This document shows positions 27,332-36,711 of a stretch of 64,000 nt of DNA, piece by piece. A model generated the notes under the pieces. That model was not told where the DNA came from and searched no databases. It saw only the letters and a program-made list of their open reading frames with translations. The stretch's first letter is position 1. Each line of letters begins with the position of its first letter. Location of the stretch: assembly GCA_002238415.1 (NCBI GenBank), contig MPMI01000014.1, positions 48,545-112,544 on the forward strand, given 5' to 3'. The translations under genes were made by a program, and so were the position numbers. This stretch comes from Desulfurellaceae bacterium bin18. GTDB lineage: Bacteria > Desulfobacterota > Binatia > Bin18.

Positions 27332-29419
27332 ATGGCTGCTGGTGATATACATCGCATCCGAACCATTGGACTACTCGCTGAAGGCGGGGCTGGGAAGACG
27401 ACCCTGGGGGAAGCACTCTTATACGCCGCGGGCGAGACCACCCGTCAGGGACGGGTGGAGGAGGAAAGCTCGGTGCTCGACTTTGAGCCTGAGGAAATGC
27501 GACGGAAAGCGACCCTGTCAACGGCTTTTCATACGCTGAGTTGGAAGAAGCACGATATTTGTTTAATCGACCCGCCTGGATATGGGAACTTTTTGCCGGA
27601 CACCCGCTATGCCATGGAGGCGATGAGTGGCGCCCTCTTCGTCGCCGGCCCAGCGGGCCAGCTCAAGGTCGAGACCGAACGGCTGTGGAACTGGGCCAAG
27701 GACATGCAGCTGCCTCGTATCGTCTGTCTGTCCCGGATGGATCGGGAGGAAGGGGAATTCGGCGCGGCTATCGATGCCCTGAATAGTGCTCTTGAGACCA
27801 CCCTGACTCCGATTCACATTCCGATTGGCTCTCAGGCCGACTTTCGGGGCGTGGTTGATCTGCTGTCCATGCAGACCCTGATGTTTCAAGGTGATAAGGG
27901 CGAAGTCACGACCGAGGCCATTCCCGCTGCTCTCCAAGAGCAAGCGGATGACTATGGTGAAAAGCTGATTGAGGCGGTTGCAGAAATAAACGATGATCTC
28001 CTGACGCGCTATCTTGAGGGCGAGGAGTTGAGCGTGGAGGACATTACCCAGGGATTGAGAGAGGGTGTGGCTGCCGCCCAGATTTTCCCCGTACTGTGCC
28101 TTTCCGGGAGCCAGACTTTGGGCATCCAGCCGATGTTGAACGCAATAGTTGATTTGCTTCCGTCACCAGACTCTCGTCCGAGTGTGGTCTGTACCGATCC
28201 GAAAACCCAGGAATCAGTTGAGCGCAGCCCTGACCCGACCGCGCCGTTTACCGCCCGCGTGTTTAAGACGGTTGATTCGCAGGCGGGAAAACTGGCGCTC
28301 TTCCATGTGATTTCCGGAAAAGTGGAGAGCGACTCGGTCGTGTATAATACGACCCGTGATGCCAAAGAACGTCTCGGCCAGTTATTTCACCTGAAGGGCA
28401 AAAAACAGGAGCCGGTGACCACGGCACTGCCGGGCGATATCATCGGTGTGGCCAAGCTCAAAGAGACGCATACCGGCGATACGCTGTGCGACGAAAAAAC
28501 CCCCGTTCTGCTGCCCCCACTGGTCGAATTCAATCCGGCTATCTCGTTTGCCCTGGGGCTCAAGTCTCGCGGCGACGAAGAAAAGATTATGACCTCCCTG
28601 GACCGGCTCAATGAGGAAGACCCGGCCCTCAGAGTGGACCGCGACCAACAGTCCAACGAAATCCTTATTTCCGGAGCCGGCCAGCTTCATATTGAAGTCG
28701 TAGTCGAGAAACTGAAGCGGAAATACGGGGTTGACGTGGAGCTGAAAGCGCCCAAGGTTCCGTATCGTGAAACCATCACCGGTAGAACCGAGGCCCAGGG
28801 ACGCTTGAAGAAACAATCGGGCGGGCGCGGCCAGTTTGGCGATACCTGGCTGCGTGTCGGACCTCTAGCCCGTGGGACCGGCTTTGAGTTCATCAATGAA
28901 ATAAAAGGTGGCGCGATTCCGCGTCAATATATTCAGTCAGTGGAAAAAGGTGTGGTCGACGCTCTGGGCAAAGGATTCCTGGCTGGCTATCCCATGGTGG
29001 ATGTCCAAGTGGCGCTGTATGACGGCTCCTATCACGATGTGGACTCCTCGGACATGGCGTTTCAGATTGCCGGGTCTATTGGCATCCAGAACGCGCTGGA
29101 AAAGGCCAAGCCCGTGTTGCTGGAGCCCATTATGCACCTCGATATCACCGTGCCAGAGGAGTATATGGGGGATATCAGTGGTGACATCAATCGACGCCGT
29201 GGCAGACTCGTGAGTGTCGACGCCAAGGGCCATAACCAGATCATCAAGGCGTCCGTTCCCATGGCTGAGATATTAACCTATGCGCCTGATCTCCGGTCTA
29301 TGACAAGTGGACGCGGTACCTTTGAGGTTGGTTTTTCGCACTACGAAGAAGTGCCGCATCATTTAACGGAAAAAATCATTCAAGAGAGCAAGCAGGCGAA
29401 AGAAGAAGCGAGTCATTAA
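27332..29419 (+). CDS. Elongation-factor-G-like GTPase (EF-G paralogue)
   Basis: 695 residues with all five EF-G domains. G1 is AEGGAGKTTL, G3 is DPPGYGNF (in place of DTPGHVDF) and G4 is SRMD (in place of NKMD), a departure that may change nucleotide affinity. Domain IV and V segments such as GGRGQFGDTWLRV, HLDITVPEEYMGDISGDI and MTSGRGTFEVGFSHYEEVP are close to EF-G. Such paralogues are often found beside the main fusA elsewhere in the genome and may act in ribosome recycling or special translation states; the role here is open. Start at 27332 is set by AAGGAGGG nearby; an earlier start at 27302 has none. Confidence 0.9.
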   Translation: MAAGDIHRIRTIGLLAEGGAGKTTLGEALLYAAGETTRQGRVEEESSVLDFEPEEMRRKATLSTAFHTLSWKKHDICLIDPPGYGNFLPDTRYAMEAMSGALFVAGPAGQLKVETERLWNWAKDMQLPRIVCLSRMDREEGEFGAAIDALNSALETTLTPIHIPIGSQADFRGVVDLLSMQTLMFQGDKGEVTTEAIPAALQEQADDYGEKLIEAVAEINDDLLTRYLEGEELSVEDITQGLREGVAAAQIFPVLCLSGSQTLGIQPMLNAIVDLLPSPDSRPSVVCTDPKTQESVERSPDPTAPFTARVFKTVDSQAGKLALFHVISGKVESDSVVYNTTRDAKERLGQLFHLKGKKQEPVTTALPGDIIGVAKLKETHTGDTLCDEKTPVLLPPLVEFNPAISFALGLKSRGDEEKIMTSLDRLNEEDPALRVDRDQQSNEILISGAGQLHIEVVVEKLKRKYGVDVELKAPKVPYRETITGRTEAQGRLKKQSGGRGQFGDTWLRVGPLARGTGFEFINEIKGGAIPRQYIQSVEKGVVDALGKGFLAGYPMVDVQVALYDGSYHDVDSSDMAFQIAGSIGIQNALEKAKPVLLEPIMHLDITVPEEYMGDISGDINRRRGRLVSVDAKGHNQIIKASVPMAEILTYAPDLRSMTSGRGTFEVGFSHYEEVPHHLTEKIIQESKQAKEEASH

Positions 29420-29431
29420 GCATATGTAAAT

Positions 29432-29462
29432 CCCTGCGGAGAGCCACTGCTTCTCCGCAGGG
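29432..29462 (+). terminator. Terminator-like hairpin after the EF-G-like gene
   Basis: CCCTGCGGAGA and TCTCCGCAGGG pair perfectly over 11 bases around a nine-base loop, 12 bases after the stop codon. No strong T tract follows, so it may be weak or a processing signal. Confidence 0.5.
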
Positions 29463-29539
29463 TATGGGATGAGACGTTGACAACCTCACTCGGGCTGTAC
29501 TAGAGTTCTCCTCTCTTTTCATTTTCAGGAGGGTTGCTT

Positions 29540-29770
29540 ATGGATGTCAAAGAAGAAGAGTTGATACGTTCCCTGATCGATACTGACCCCGAACTGCGCC
29601 GCCACTATGAGGAACACGCTCAACTCAAACAGCGCCTTCAAGAACTCAGAGAAAAATCCTTCCTGACTGAAGAAGAAGAGATTGAAGAAAAAACGATCCA
29701 AAAACAAAAACTGGCGGGTAAAGATCGCATCATGGAAATCCTCGCCCGCCACAAACGACAAGCAGCATAA
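29540..29770 (+). CDS. YdcH/DUF465-family small protein
   Basis: 76 residues, MDVKEEELIRSLIDTDPELR, HAQLKQRLQELREKSFLTEEEE, then KLAGKDRIMEILARHK. This is the full pattern of the DUF465/YdcH family, short coiled-coil proteins of unknown function that are frequent in proteobacteria. Start taken at ATG 29540, with AGGAGG nine bases upstream; the in-frame TTG six bases earlier is less likely. Confidence 0.85.
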   Translation: MDVKEEELIRSLIDTDPELRRHYEEHAQLKQRLQELREKSFLTEEEEIEEKTIQKQKLAGKDRIMEILARHKRQAA

Positions 29771-29890
29771 CTGAGGATCGCTGCGTTCACGGTTTCGACT
29801 CGCCTGGGAGTACCTCAGCCCCACTCGTGTGGCTGGAGTGTCGCCCGGTTAAACGTTTCCTTCTCAGAAGCTCATTGAGCGACAGGACCT

Positions 29891-30433
29891 ATGCGTCATA
29901 CAATCTCTATCTTAGTTGAGAATGAATTCGGTGTTCTCGCTCGGGTCGCGGGACTTTTTAGTGGCCGAGGCTTCAATATTGACAGCCTGAGCGTGGCAAA
30001 GACCCTGGACCCCTCATTGTCCCGTGTCACGCTCGTTACGGAAGGCGACGATCAGATTGTCGAGCAGATCACGAAACAGCTCAATAAACTGATCTGTGTC
30101 ATCAAGGTCAGTGACTTCCAAGACACGCCGCACGTGGAACGTGAGATGGCGCTCATCAAGGTTGCAGCAGACGAACGTACACGCGGTGAAATTCTGAATA
30201 TTATCGATATCTTCCGAGCCAAGGTGATCGATGCCGGGCCGCGATCCTTTGTGATTGAAGTGACCGGTGATGAGGGGAAGATTACTGCCATCTTGGATTT
30301 GCTCAAGCCGCTGGGTGTCAAGGAGATCGTGCGCACCGGAAAAGTCGCCGTTCAGCGTGGGCTTCAGACACTCTCAGCAACGACCGTGGACAATACATTG
30401 GAGCAGCAGCGAAAGGTGCGTCGGCTGCGCTAG
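29891..30433 (+). CDS. ilvN: Acetolactate synthase, small (regulatory) subunit
   Basis: 180 residues. ACT-domain subunit that gives valine feedback control to the large subunit IlvB in branched-chain amino-acid synthesis. The N-terminal ACT domain reads MRHTISILVENEFGVLARVAGLFSGRGFNI followed by the C-terminal IlvN domain (VAADERTRGEILNIID, VIEVTGDEGKITAILDLL). The catalytic partner ilvB is not next to it in this window, although ilvC follows 73 bases on. First gene of the ilvN-ilvC-psd-pssA set. Confidence 0.95.
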   Translation: MRHTISILVENEFGVLARVAGLFSGRGFNIDSLSVAKTLDPSLSRVTLVTEGDDQIVEQITKQLNKLICVIKVSDFQDTPHVEREMALIKVAADERTRGEILNIIDIFRAKVIDAGPRSFVIEVTGDEGKITAILDLLKPLGVKEIVRTGKVAVQRGLQTLSATTVDNTLEQQRKVRRLR

Positions 30434-30506
30434 GAGCATCCAGAGGCTCTCCGTCATGCCTGCAGACGAGAGAGCTCAGGAGGAAAAGACCTAAGGAGTA
30501 AGTAGC

Positions 30507-31529
30507 ATGAGCATGAATATTTATTATGACAACGATGCCGATCTGTCCCTGCTTTCGGGTAAGAAAATTGTCATCGTCGGATACGGCAGTCAGGGCCACG
30601 CCCACGCTCTCAACCTGCGTGACTCCGGGATGGATGTCCGGATTGGGCTGCGGAAAGACAGCGGCTCCTGGAAAAAGGCCGAGGAGGCCGGCTTTGTGGT
30701 CCAGGAGGTTGGAGCAGCCTCGGCTGACGCCGATATCATTATGATCCTGACACCCGACGAGGTCGCCAGCGAGATGTATGAATCTGACATCAAAGCCGGT
30801 CTCAAAGCCGGGAAATACCTCGCTTGTGCGCACGGATTTAATATCCACTTCAAGAAAATCGTTCCGCCCGAAGAGGTGAACGTTTTCATGGTCGCTCCCA
30901 AAGGTCCCGGCCATCTCGTCCGGAGTGAATTTGAGAAAGGCCGTGGTGTGCCCTGCCTGATAGCGATGGCGCAAGACCCGTCCGGGGATACCAAGCCGGT
31001 GGCCATGGCCTACGCGTCGGCCATCGGTGGGGGACGCGCGGCGATTTTAGAGACCTCGTTCAAAGAAGAGACCGAGACCGATCTGTTTGGGGAACAGACC
31101 GTCCTGTGCGGTGGGGTAACCGAACTCATGCGGGCCGGCTTTGAGACCCTGGTCGATGCCGGCTATGCGCCGGAGATGGCGTATTTTGAGTGCCTGCACG
31201 AAATGAAGCTGATCGTGGACCTCATCTACGAAGGCGGGATCACGAATATGCGCTATTCCATCAGCAATACGGCCGAGTTTGGAGATATGACCCGTGGCAA
31301 ACGGGTCATTGGAGACGAAACTCGTGCCGCGATGAAGCATATCCTGGCTGATATTCAGTCTGGAAAATTCGCCGACGAATGGATGAATGAATATCGGTCT
31401 GGCTTGCCGCGCTTTAATGCCCTGCGCAAAGAGGGCGCGAGTCATAGGGCTGAGGTTGTCGGCGACAATCTGCGCGGTATGATGCCTTGGCTCCAGCAGG
31501 ATAGGCTGGTCGATAAGGCGAAAAATTAA
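30507..31529 (+). CDS. ilvC: Ketol-acid reductoisomerase (NADP+)
   Basis: 340 residues; converts acetolactate or acetohydroxybutyrate to dihydroxy acids. Start motif [20 protein letters not shown] gives the NADPH-binding loop; the catalytic region has [21 protein letters not shown] text ([20 protein letters not shown]), then [20 protein letters not shown] with Mg-binding carboxylates. Class I (short) enzyme length. AAGGAG lies 11 bases before the ATG. Confidence 0.97.
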   Translation: MSMNIYYDNDADLSLLSGKKIVIVGYGSQGHAHALNLRDSGMDVRIGLRKDSGSWKKAEEAGFVVQEVGAASADADIIMILTPDEVASEMYESDIKAGLKAGKYLACAHGFNIHFKKIVPPEEVNVFMVAPKGPGHLVRSEFEKGRGVPCLIAMAQDPSGDTKPVAMAYASAIGGGRAAILETSFKEETETDLFGEQTVLCGGVTELMRAGFETLVDAGYAPEMAYFECLHEMKLIVDLIYEGGITNMRYSISNTAEFGDMTRGKRVIGDETRAAMKHILADIQSGKFADEWMNEYRSGLPRFNALRKEGASHRAEVVGDNLRGMMPWLQQDRLVDKAKN

Positions 31530-31601
31530 CTCGGGCCATGACGGGGCAGACACGCGGGGAGGGGAGCGTGGCCTCCTCTTTTCGCTTCCCGTGTTGTGAT
31601 T

Positions 31602-32249
31602 ATGCATTTTGCGCGTGAGGGATATCCCTGGATCTTCGGGCTCGGCTCACTCTCTCTCGTACTCGGTCTGCTCGGCTTCCACTCCTCTGGCGGTATTCTG
31701 CTTGGGCTCACCCTCTTTGTTGCCTTTTTTTTTCGTGACCCTGATCGCGAGGTTCCCGGTGACACCGACGTGATTATCTCTCCTGCCGATGGACGCGTTA
31801 TCACGGTTGAGCCGTTGGCACGCGGCAAATACGCCTCAGAGCAACCTGCTTCTCGGGTTGGCATATTCCTGTCTCCGCTCAACGTACATGTCAATCGTGT
31901 CCCGGTGACTGGACAGGTCACCCAAATTCAGTATCAGCCGGGGAAATTTCGGGCTGCGTTCGCCGCTGATGCCGCTGAAGTCAACGAGCAGAACGCGGTC
32001 AGTATTCAGGATACATACGGCCGCCGGGTTGTTCTGGTCCAGATTGCCGGTATGCTGGCCCGGCGGATTGTGTGTCGCCTGACGGGCGGAGAACAGGTCC
32101 AACAAGGCGACCGGTACGGCATGATCATGTTGGGCTCCCGGGTGGACGTGTATTGTCCGGCAGAGGTACAGTTGAAAATAACGGTCGGACAACGGGTAAA
32201 GGCCGGAGAGACGGTGATCGGCGAATACCGCACTCGGGCGAAAACATAA
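31602..32249 (+). CDS. psd: Phosphatidylserine decarboxylase (short type)
   Basis: About 215 residues. Makes phosphatidylethanolamine from phosphatidylserine in the membrane. Self-cleavage site is LGSRVDVYC (Gly-Ser bond gives the pyruvoyl enzyme); catalytic-loop text is SPADGRVITVEPL and FLSPLNVHVNRVPVTG. A hydrophobic N-terminal segment (FGLGSLSLVLGLLGF) anchors it. This is the short archaeal-type psd found next to pssA in many bacteria. Start either ATG 31602 or the GTG at 31596, without a strong ribosome-binding site. Confidence 0.94.
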   Translation: MHFAREGYPWIFGLGSLSLVLGLLGFHSSGGILLGLTLFVAFFFRDPDREVPGDTDVIISPADGRVITVEPLARGKYASEQPASRVGIFLSPLNVHVNRVPVTGQVTQIQYQPGKFRAAFAADAAEVNEQNAVSIQDTYGRRVVLVQIAGMLARRIVCRLTGGEQVQQGDRYGMIMLGSRVDVYCPAEVQLKITVGQRVKAGETVIGEYRTRAKT

Positions 32250-32263
32250 CTGGGAGGTTGCCT

Positions 32264-33142
32264 GTGGCTATGCAGACACGCGAAAAAGTCAGACGGCTGC
32301 CAACTCGTGAAAAAATGCGTCCCCCCCTGCGCAAGGGCGTATATCTGCTGCCTAATCTTTTTACGACGGGCGGGCTGTTTTGCGGGTTTTACTCCAGCGT
32401 GATGACTCTGCAGGGCGAGTTCCGGGTCGCGGCCACCGCGGTTCTGATTGCGCTGATCTTTGATTCCCTCGACGGCCGGATTGCCCGTATGACGAAAACC
32501 TCCAGCCGTTTTGGTGCGGAATACGATTCCCTGTCCGACCTGGTGGCTTTTGGGGTGGCCCCCGGTTTGTTGGCCTATCGCTGGGCCTTGGAGCCGTGGG
32601 GAGCGTGGGGCTGGTTGGCGGCGGCCTTATACGTAGTGTGTGGCGCCCTCCGCCTGGCGCGCTTCAATGTCCAAATCGGAGTAGTGGATAAGGAGAGTTT
32701 TGTTGGTCTGCCTATCCCGGCTGCGGCGGCCGTCATAGCCACGACGATTTGGGTGTATGACTACCTGGGTGGTGAAGGGACGACCAGTAAGCACATCACC
32801 CTCCTCCTGCTGGTGTATGCTCTGGCCGGCCTGATGATCAGTACGATTCGCTATGCGAGCTTTAAAGATTTGAATCTGCGCGACCGGCAGCCCTTTGGCC
32901 TGCTGGTCGCGGGTATCATTCTCTTACACCTGACTATCGCCGAGCCGCAGATCATGTTGTTCACCATTGCCGGCGTGTATGCGTTGTCCGGTCCGGTTGG
33001 TATGGTACTGCGCCTGTGGAAGAAGAGACAGCCAGAAGAGGAAGCCGGGCCTGACGTAGCCCGTGTCCAACCAAAGCAACTCCGTGAACCCTCCGAGCAG
33101 CCGCCCCATTCCCTTGACAATGAGAAAAAGGGTCCGGTATAA
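32264..33142 (+). CDS. pssA: CDP-diacylglycerol--serine O-phosphatidyltransferase
   Basis: About 292 residues. Membrane enzyme that makes phosphatidylserine, substrate of the preceding psd. The CDP-alcohol phosphatidyltransferase signature D-G-x2-A-R-x8-G-x3-D-x3-D is seen in FDSLDGRIARMTKTSSRFGA followed by EYDSLSD. Several hydrophobic helices follow. GTG 32264 is chosen, with GGGAGG six bases upstream; ATG 32270 is the alternative. A C-terminal Pro/Glu-rich tail (from residue about 255) is extra. Confidence 0.93.
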   Translation: MAMQTREKVRRLPTREKMRPPLRKGVYLLPNLFTTGGLFCGFYSSVMTLQGEFRVAATAVLIALIFDSLDGRIARMTKTSSRFGAEYDSLSDLVAFGVAPGLLAYRWALEPWGAWGWLAAALYVVCGALRLARFNVQIGVVDKESFVGLPIPAAAAVIATTIWVYDYLGGEGTTSKHITLLLLVYALAGLMISTIRYASFKDLNLRDRQPFGLLVAGIILLHLTIAEPQIMLFTIAGVYALSGPVGMVLRLWKKRQPEEEAGPDVARVQPKQLREPSEQPPHSLDNEKKGPV

Positions 33143-33152
33143 CGAAAGATGC

Positions 33153-33242
33153 ATGATTCACATGATGAAGCTTGACACTTTAGGTCTCCTGCTTGGCCTC
33201 CTGCTTAGCATCCCGCCTGAGGGATCCGAGGGAGGTGTATAG
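33153..33242 (+). CDS. Leucine-rich leader peptide of leuA (attenuator)
   Basis: An open frame of 29 codons plus stop between pssA and leuA. It reads MIHMMKLDTLGLLLGLLLSI and ends SEGGV; eight leucines fall within 12 residues (codons TTA, CTC, CTG, CTT), a pattern that only makes sense as a leucine sensor. Alternative start ATG 33162 also works. The ribosome-binding site is weak. It is followed by two stable hairpins ending in a T tract before leuA, the layout of leucine transcription attenuation in proteobacteria. Confidence 0.75.
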   Translation: MIHMMKLDTLGLLLGLLLSIPPEGSEGGV

Positions 33243-33259
33243 GTCACACCAGACTCTTG

Positions 33260-33336
33260 GAGGCCACGGGCGGAATATCTGATCCGTGGCCTCTTGTTTG
33301 AGAGGGTTGCGGGTACACTCGCAGCCCTCTTTTTAT
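33260..33336 (+). promoter_or_regulatory. leuA attenuator: antiterminator-like hairpin and terminator
   Basis: Hairpin one pairs GAGGCCACGG (33260-33269) with CCGTGGCCTC (33284-33293), ten perfect pairs. Hairpin two is an intrinsic terminator: AGAGGGTTGCG (33301-33311) pairs with CGCAGCCCTCT (33320-33330), one G-U pair, then TTTTTAT. It ends 24 bases before the leuA ATG. TGGCCTCC inside the leucine codons (33194-33201) is complementary to GGAGGCCA (33259-33266), so ribosome position can switch pairing. Which alternative is made at low leucine was not worked out. Confidence 0.75.
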
Positions 33337-33360
33337 ATGGATAATACTGAGGAGGACGTT

Positions 33361-34914
33361 ATGGAACGCGAAGTTGTAAGGATTTTTGATACCACGCTGC
33401 GCGACGGCGAGCAGTCGCCCGGTGCGACCATGAATATTGAAGAAAAGGTGATGGTCGCCGGCCAACTCGAAAAGCTCAATGTGGACGTGATTGAGGCCGG
33501 CTTTGCTGCGTCGTCGGAGGGCGACTTTGAATCGGTCCGGCGTGTTGCCGAACTCGTCTCTACTCCTATTGTCCTGAGTCTGTCGCGCACCAAGGAAGAC
33601 GACATTCGTCGTTCCATTCAGGCCGTCGAGAAGGCCAAGCACCCTGGGGTGCATATTTTTATCGCCACCTCTGACATCCATCTCAAACATAAACTCATGA
33701 TGAGTCGTCAGGAGTGCATCGACGCCGCGGTCTGGGCGGTCGAATATGCGAAAAAACATCTTGACTATATCGAGTTTTCAGCCGAAGACGCCTCTCGTAC
33801 AGCCCGCGACTTTCTGGTCCAGATTTTCGGCGAGGTCATTCAGGCCGGAGCCGTGACCATTAATGTTCCGGACACCACCGGCTACGCCATCCCCCATCAG
33901 TTCGGTGCCCTGTTTCAGTATCTGCAGGAAACGGTTCCCGGTGGTGGAGACGTGACGTGGAGTGCGCACTGCCACAACGATTTGGGCCTGGCCGTAGCCA
34001 ACTCCTTAGCGGCTATTGAGAACGGCGCCCGCCAAGTGGAATGCACGATTAACGGCATAGGCGAACGCGCGGGGAATACGTCCATGGAAGAGGTGGTCAT
34101 GGCGCTCAGAACGCGAGAGGATGTGTTCTCCCATGTCAGCACGCAGATCGTGACCGAGCAGATTTACCCCTCCAGCCAACTCCTGTCTCAAATTACCGGC
34201 ATTACCGTTCCCATCAACAAGCCGGTGGTCGGTGATAACGCCTTTGCTCACGAGGCCGGCATCCATCAGGACGGCGTGCTGAAATACAAACTGACCTATG
34301 AGATCATGCAGCCTCAGACGATAGGCTTGGACAGCAATAGACTCGTCTTAGGGAAACATTCGGGCCGGCACGCCTTTATTGAGCGGCTGAAATTCCTGGG
34401 CATTGACTATACGGGAACCGATATGAATAAGGCCTTCGTGCGTTTCAAAGCCTTGGCCGACAAGAAAAAGAGCGTCTACGACGAAGACCTGATCGCTATT
34501 GTAATGGAAGAAACGGCCCGTATCCCCGAGAAGTACGAGTTGCTGTATATGAATGTCACCTCATCCAGCATGGCGGTTCCGCATGCGACGGTGAAGATGA
34601 AAGTGAATGGTGAGGAGTTGATCGAAAACGCCTCTGGCGATGGCATGGTTGACGCCTGCTATAAGGCGATTGCTCAGATTGCCGAAATGGACGTGAAGCT
34701 AGAGCGCTATTCGGTCAAATCCATCACTGGCGGAACCGATGCCCAGGGCGAGGTTTCGTGTCTCTTGCGCAAAAACGGTGCCTCCGTGAACGGCCAGGGC
34801 TCCCACACCGATATTATTATGGCCAGCGCTCTGGCCTTCACCAATGCACTCAATAAATTTGCTCAGATAGACCGCTACGGAGACCGGTCCGGCGTCCATC
34901 GCGAAGGGCCATAA
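33361..34914 (+). CDS. leuA: 2-isopropylmalate synthase
   Basis: 517 residues; condenses acetyl-CoA with 2-ketoisovalerate, first step of leucine synthesis. Active-site text [16 protein letters not shown] (metal Asp and Arg), [20 protein letters not shown] (metal His), [18 protein letters not shown]; the C-terminal regulatory LeuA_dimer domain starts at about residue 385 and ends with [20 protein letters not shown], typical leucine-feedback region. Start ATG 33361 has GGAGG five bases upstream. Controlled by the attenuator above it. Confidence 0.97.
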   Translation: MEREVVRIFDTTLRDGEQSPGATMNIEEKVMVAGQLEKLNVDVIEAGFAASSEGDFESVRRVAELVSTPIVLSLSRTKEDDIRRSIQAVEKAKHPGVHIFIATSDIHLKHKLMMSRQECIDAAVWAVEYAKKHLDYIEFSAEDASRTARDFLVQIFGEVIQAGAVTINVPDTTGYAIPHQFGALFQYLQETVPGGGDVTWSAHCHNDLGLAVANSLAAIENGARQVECTINGIGERAGNTSMEEVVMALRTREDVFSHVSTQIVTEQIYPSSQLLSQITGITVPINKPVVGDNAFAHEAGIHQDGVLKYKLTYEIMQPQTIGLDSNRLVLGKHSGRHAFIERLKFLGIDYTGTDMNKAFVRFKALADKKKSVYDEDLIAIVMEETARIPEKYELLYMNVTSSSMAVPHATVKMKVNGEELIENASGDGMVDACYKAIAQIAEMDVKLERYSVKSITGGTDAQGEVSCLLRKNGASVNGQGSHTDIIMASALAFTNALNKFAQIDRYGDRSGVHREGP

Positions 34915-34945
34915 GTCTCGTCTACGCGACAACGGGTGAGTATCG

Positions 34946-34969
34946 AGGGGCGACCAGACGGTCGCCCCT
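34946..34969 (+). repeat. Perfect hairpin AGGGGCGACC-AGAC-GGTCGCCCCT between leuA and leuB
   Basis: Ten perfect base pairs around a four-base loop, 31 bases after leuA. It is followed by ATTTGCTTGTG, not a real T tract, so it may be a weak terminator. The GGGGCGACC...GGTCGCCCC palindrome resembles small repeats dispersed in some GC-rich environmental genomes; only this copy was seen here. Confidence 0.5.
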
Positions 34970-35021
34970 ATTTGCTTGTGCTGCGGTTTGTGATGGATTT
35001 GACCGACGAAAAGGAGAAGGT

Positions 35022-36104
35022 ATGGCGCATAATATTGCAGTATTCAGTGGTGACGGCATTGGCCCCGAGGTCATGGGCGAGGCGACGGAAGTCCTCAAGA
35101 TTGTCGGACCGCGATTTGGCATTGAGTTTTCTTTTGAGCCGGCTTTGGCGGGCGGCTGCTCGATTGACGAACACGGCGTGGCCCTGACGGATTCGGCTCT
35201 GCGAACGGCCAAAGAAAGCGATGCCGTCCTGCTGGGTGCCGTCGGGGGGCCGAAATGGGACGACCCGAAAGCCTCGGTCCGACCCGAGCAAGCCATTCTC
35301 GGGCTGCGCAAGGAGCTCGAACTCTTCGCCAACCTGCGACCGGTTCAGGTCAACCGCCATCTGCTGCACGCCTCGACCTTGAAACCTGAAGTCCTGGAAG
35401 GCGTTGATCTCATGGTCGTCCGAGAGCTGACCGGAGGCGTCTATTACGGCCGGCCGAGCGAACGCCGGACCGGCGCGTCCGGGCGGGAGGCGGTTGATAC
35501 GATTTTCTATACCGAGGGAGAGGTCGAGCGACTGATGCGGGCCTCATTCGACTTGGCGCGGAAACGGCGCAAGAAGCTCACCTCGGTCGATAAGGCCAAC
35601 ATCATGGCGTCCTCACGCATGTGGCGCGAAGTCGCCAATGAAGTTGCCCAAGAGTATCCTGATGTCGAGTATGAGGACGTATTGGTGGACGCCATGTCGA
35701 TGCACCTGATCCGGCGGCCCGCCGACTTTGACGTGATTGCCGCAGAAAATATGTTCGGCGATATTTTAACGGATGAAGCCTCCATGTTGGCCGGCTCCAT
35801 GGGGCTGCTGCCTTCTGCGTCGCTCGGCGAAGGCAGCCGCGGTCTGTTTGAGCCCATTCATGGCACGGCGCCGGACATTGCGGGCCAGGACAAGGCCAAC
35901 CCGTTGGCCATGATTCTGTCCACCGCGCTCATGCTGCGCCTCTCTTTTGGCCAGGACGAGGCCGCCCTGGCGATTGAAGAGGCGGTCGATCAGGTGCTGG
36001 GCAGCGGCTACCGCACGCCGGATATTGCCCAGCCCGAGTGCCGGGTGGTTGGCTGTCAGGAAATGGGCCGGCTGGTCCGAGAAAGGCTGGGCGGGGAAAG
36101 CTGA
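35022..36104 (+). CDS. leuB: 3-isopropylmalate dehydrogenase
   Basis: 360 residues; NAD-dependent oxidative decarboxylation of 3-isopropylmalate. Motifs: [38 protein letters not shown] (partly), [12 protein letters not shown] with the substrate residues, the catalytic Tyr/Lys region [20 protein letters not shown] and the Mg site [20 protein letters not shown], then the NAD loop [29 protein letters not shown] precedes the ATG. leuC/leuD are not in the window. Confidence 0.97.
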   Translation: MAHNIAVFSGDGIGPEVMGEATEVLKIVGPRFGIEFSFEPALAGGCSIDEHGVALTDSALRTAKESDAVLLGAVGGPKWDDPKASVRPEQAILGLRKELELFANLRPVQVNRHLLHASTLKPEVLEGVDLMVVRELTGGVYYGRPSERRTGASGREAVDTIFYTEGEVERLMRASFDLARKRRKKLTSVDKANIMASSRMWREVANEVAQEYPDVEYEDVLVDAMSMHLIRRPADFDVIAAENMFGDILTDEASMLAGSMGLLPSASLGEGSRGLFEPIHGTAPDIAGQDKANPLAMILSTALMLRLSFGQDEAALAIEEAVDQVLGSGYRTPDIAQPECRVVGCQEMGRLVRERLGGES

Positions 36105-36114
36105 AAGAGGACGG

Positions 36115-36702
36115 CTATCCAGTGCCACGCCTAAGCAGGTCGTACCAATAAAACGCTACGACGACCAAGGCGTGGGTAATACGTTCTTGGCGAACGAGTT
36201 CGGGAAGCTCGCTCGCGTGGACTAAGATCACCTCGGTTTCCTCGGTGGTATCGAAGCTGGGCTCAAAGCGTTTCTCAACGTTGCGGGCCAGGAAGCTGTG
36301 ACAGCGATTGCCCTGAAGGGCCGGGTTGGGATGGATCGCGCCCAGCGGAATAATATCCTTAGAGTCGTAGCCGGTCTCTTCTTGCATTTCCCGCCGGGCG
36401 GCGTGCAGTGCTGAAGGGTCTTCCTGGTCTACCATGCCGCCCGGAATTTCGAGCGTAAAGTCTTCCGTCCCATGCCGGTATTGCCGGATCAGCACAACGT
36501 GGTCATCTGCTGTCACGGGAATGATATTGACCCAGTCGCCGCTGTCGAGCACGAAGAAGTCATGCTCTTTGTTTGTCCGGGGCGAACGGGAACGGTTCTT
36601 TTGCAGAGAAAAGATGCGACACGAATAGACGGTTTCAGAGTCGAGCCGCCGCCAGGGCTTGATCTTGCCAGGGTTTATTTTATTTGAGGACGAGTCGGAC
36701 AT
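36115..36702 (-). CDS. Nudix hydrolase (ADP-ribose pyrophosphatase type)
   Basis: 195 residues. The Nudix box is recognisable as GGMVDQEDPSALHAARREMQ followed by EETGY; the catalytic core REMQEETG is normal, but the spacing between the first glycines and REM is two residues longer than the standard GX5EX7REUXEEXGU, so the first Glu of the box is displaced. Text VVLIRQYRHGTEDFTLEIPG just before it is that of ADP-ribose pyrophosphatases, which remove ADP-ribose and similar compounds. Converges with leuB. Confidence 0.88.
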   Translation of the reverse strand: MSDSSSNKINPGKIKPWRRLDSETVYSCRIFSLQKNRSRSPRTNKEHDFFVLDSGDWVNIIPVTADDHVVLIRQYRHGTEDFTLEIPGGMVDQEDPSALHAARREMQEETGYDSKDIIPLGAIHPNPALQGNRCHSFLARNVEKRFEPSFDTTEETEVILVHASELPELVRQERITHALVVVAFYWYDLLRRGTG

Positions 36703-36711
36703 AACGCAACG

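Noticed and set aside
33143..33360. T-box riboswitch for leuA
   Set aside because: No T-box consensus (AGGGTGGNACCGCG) seen; the leucine-rich leader peptide explains the terminator better.
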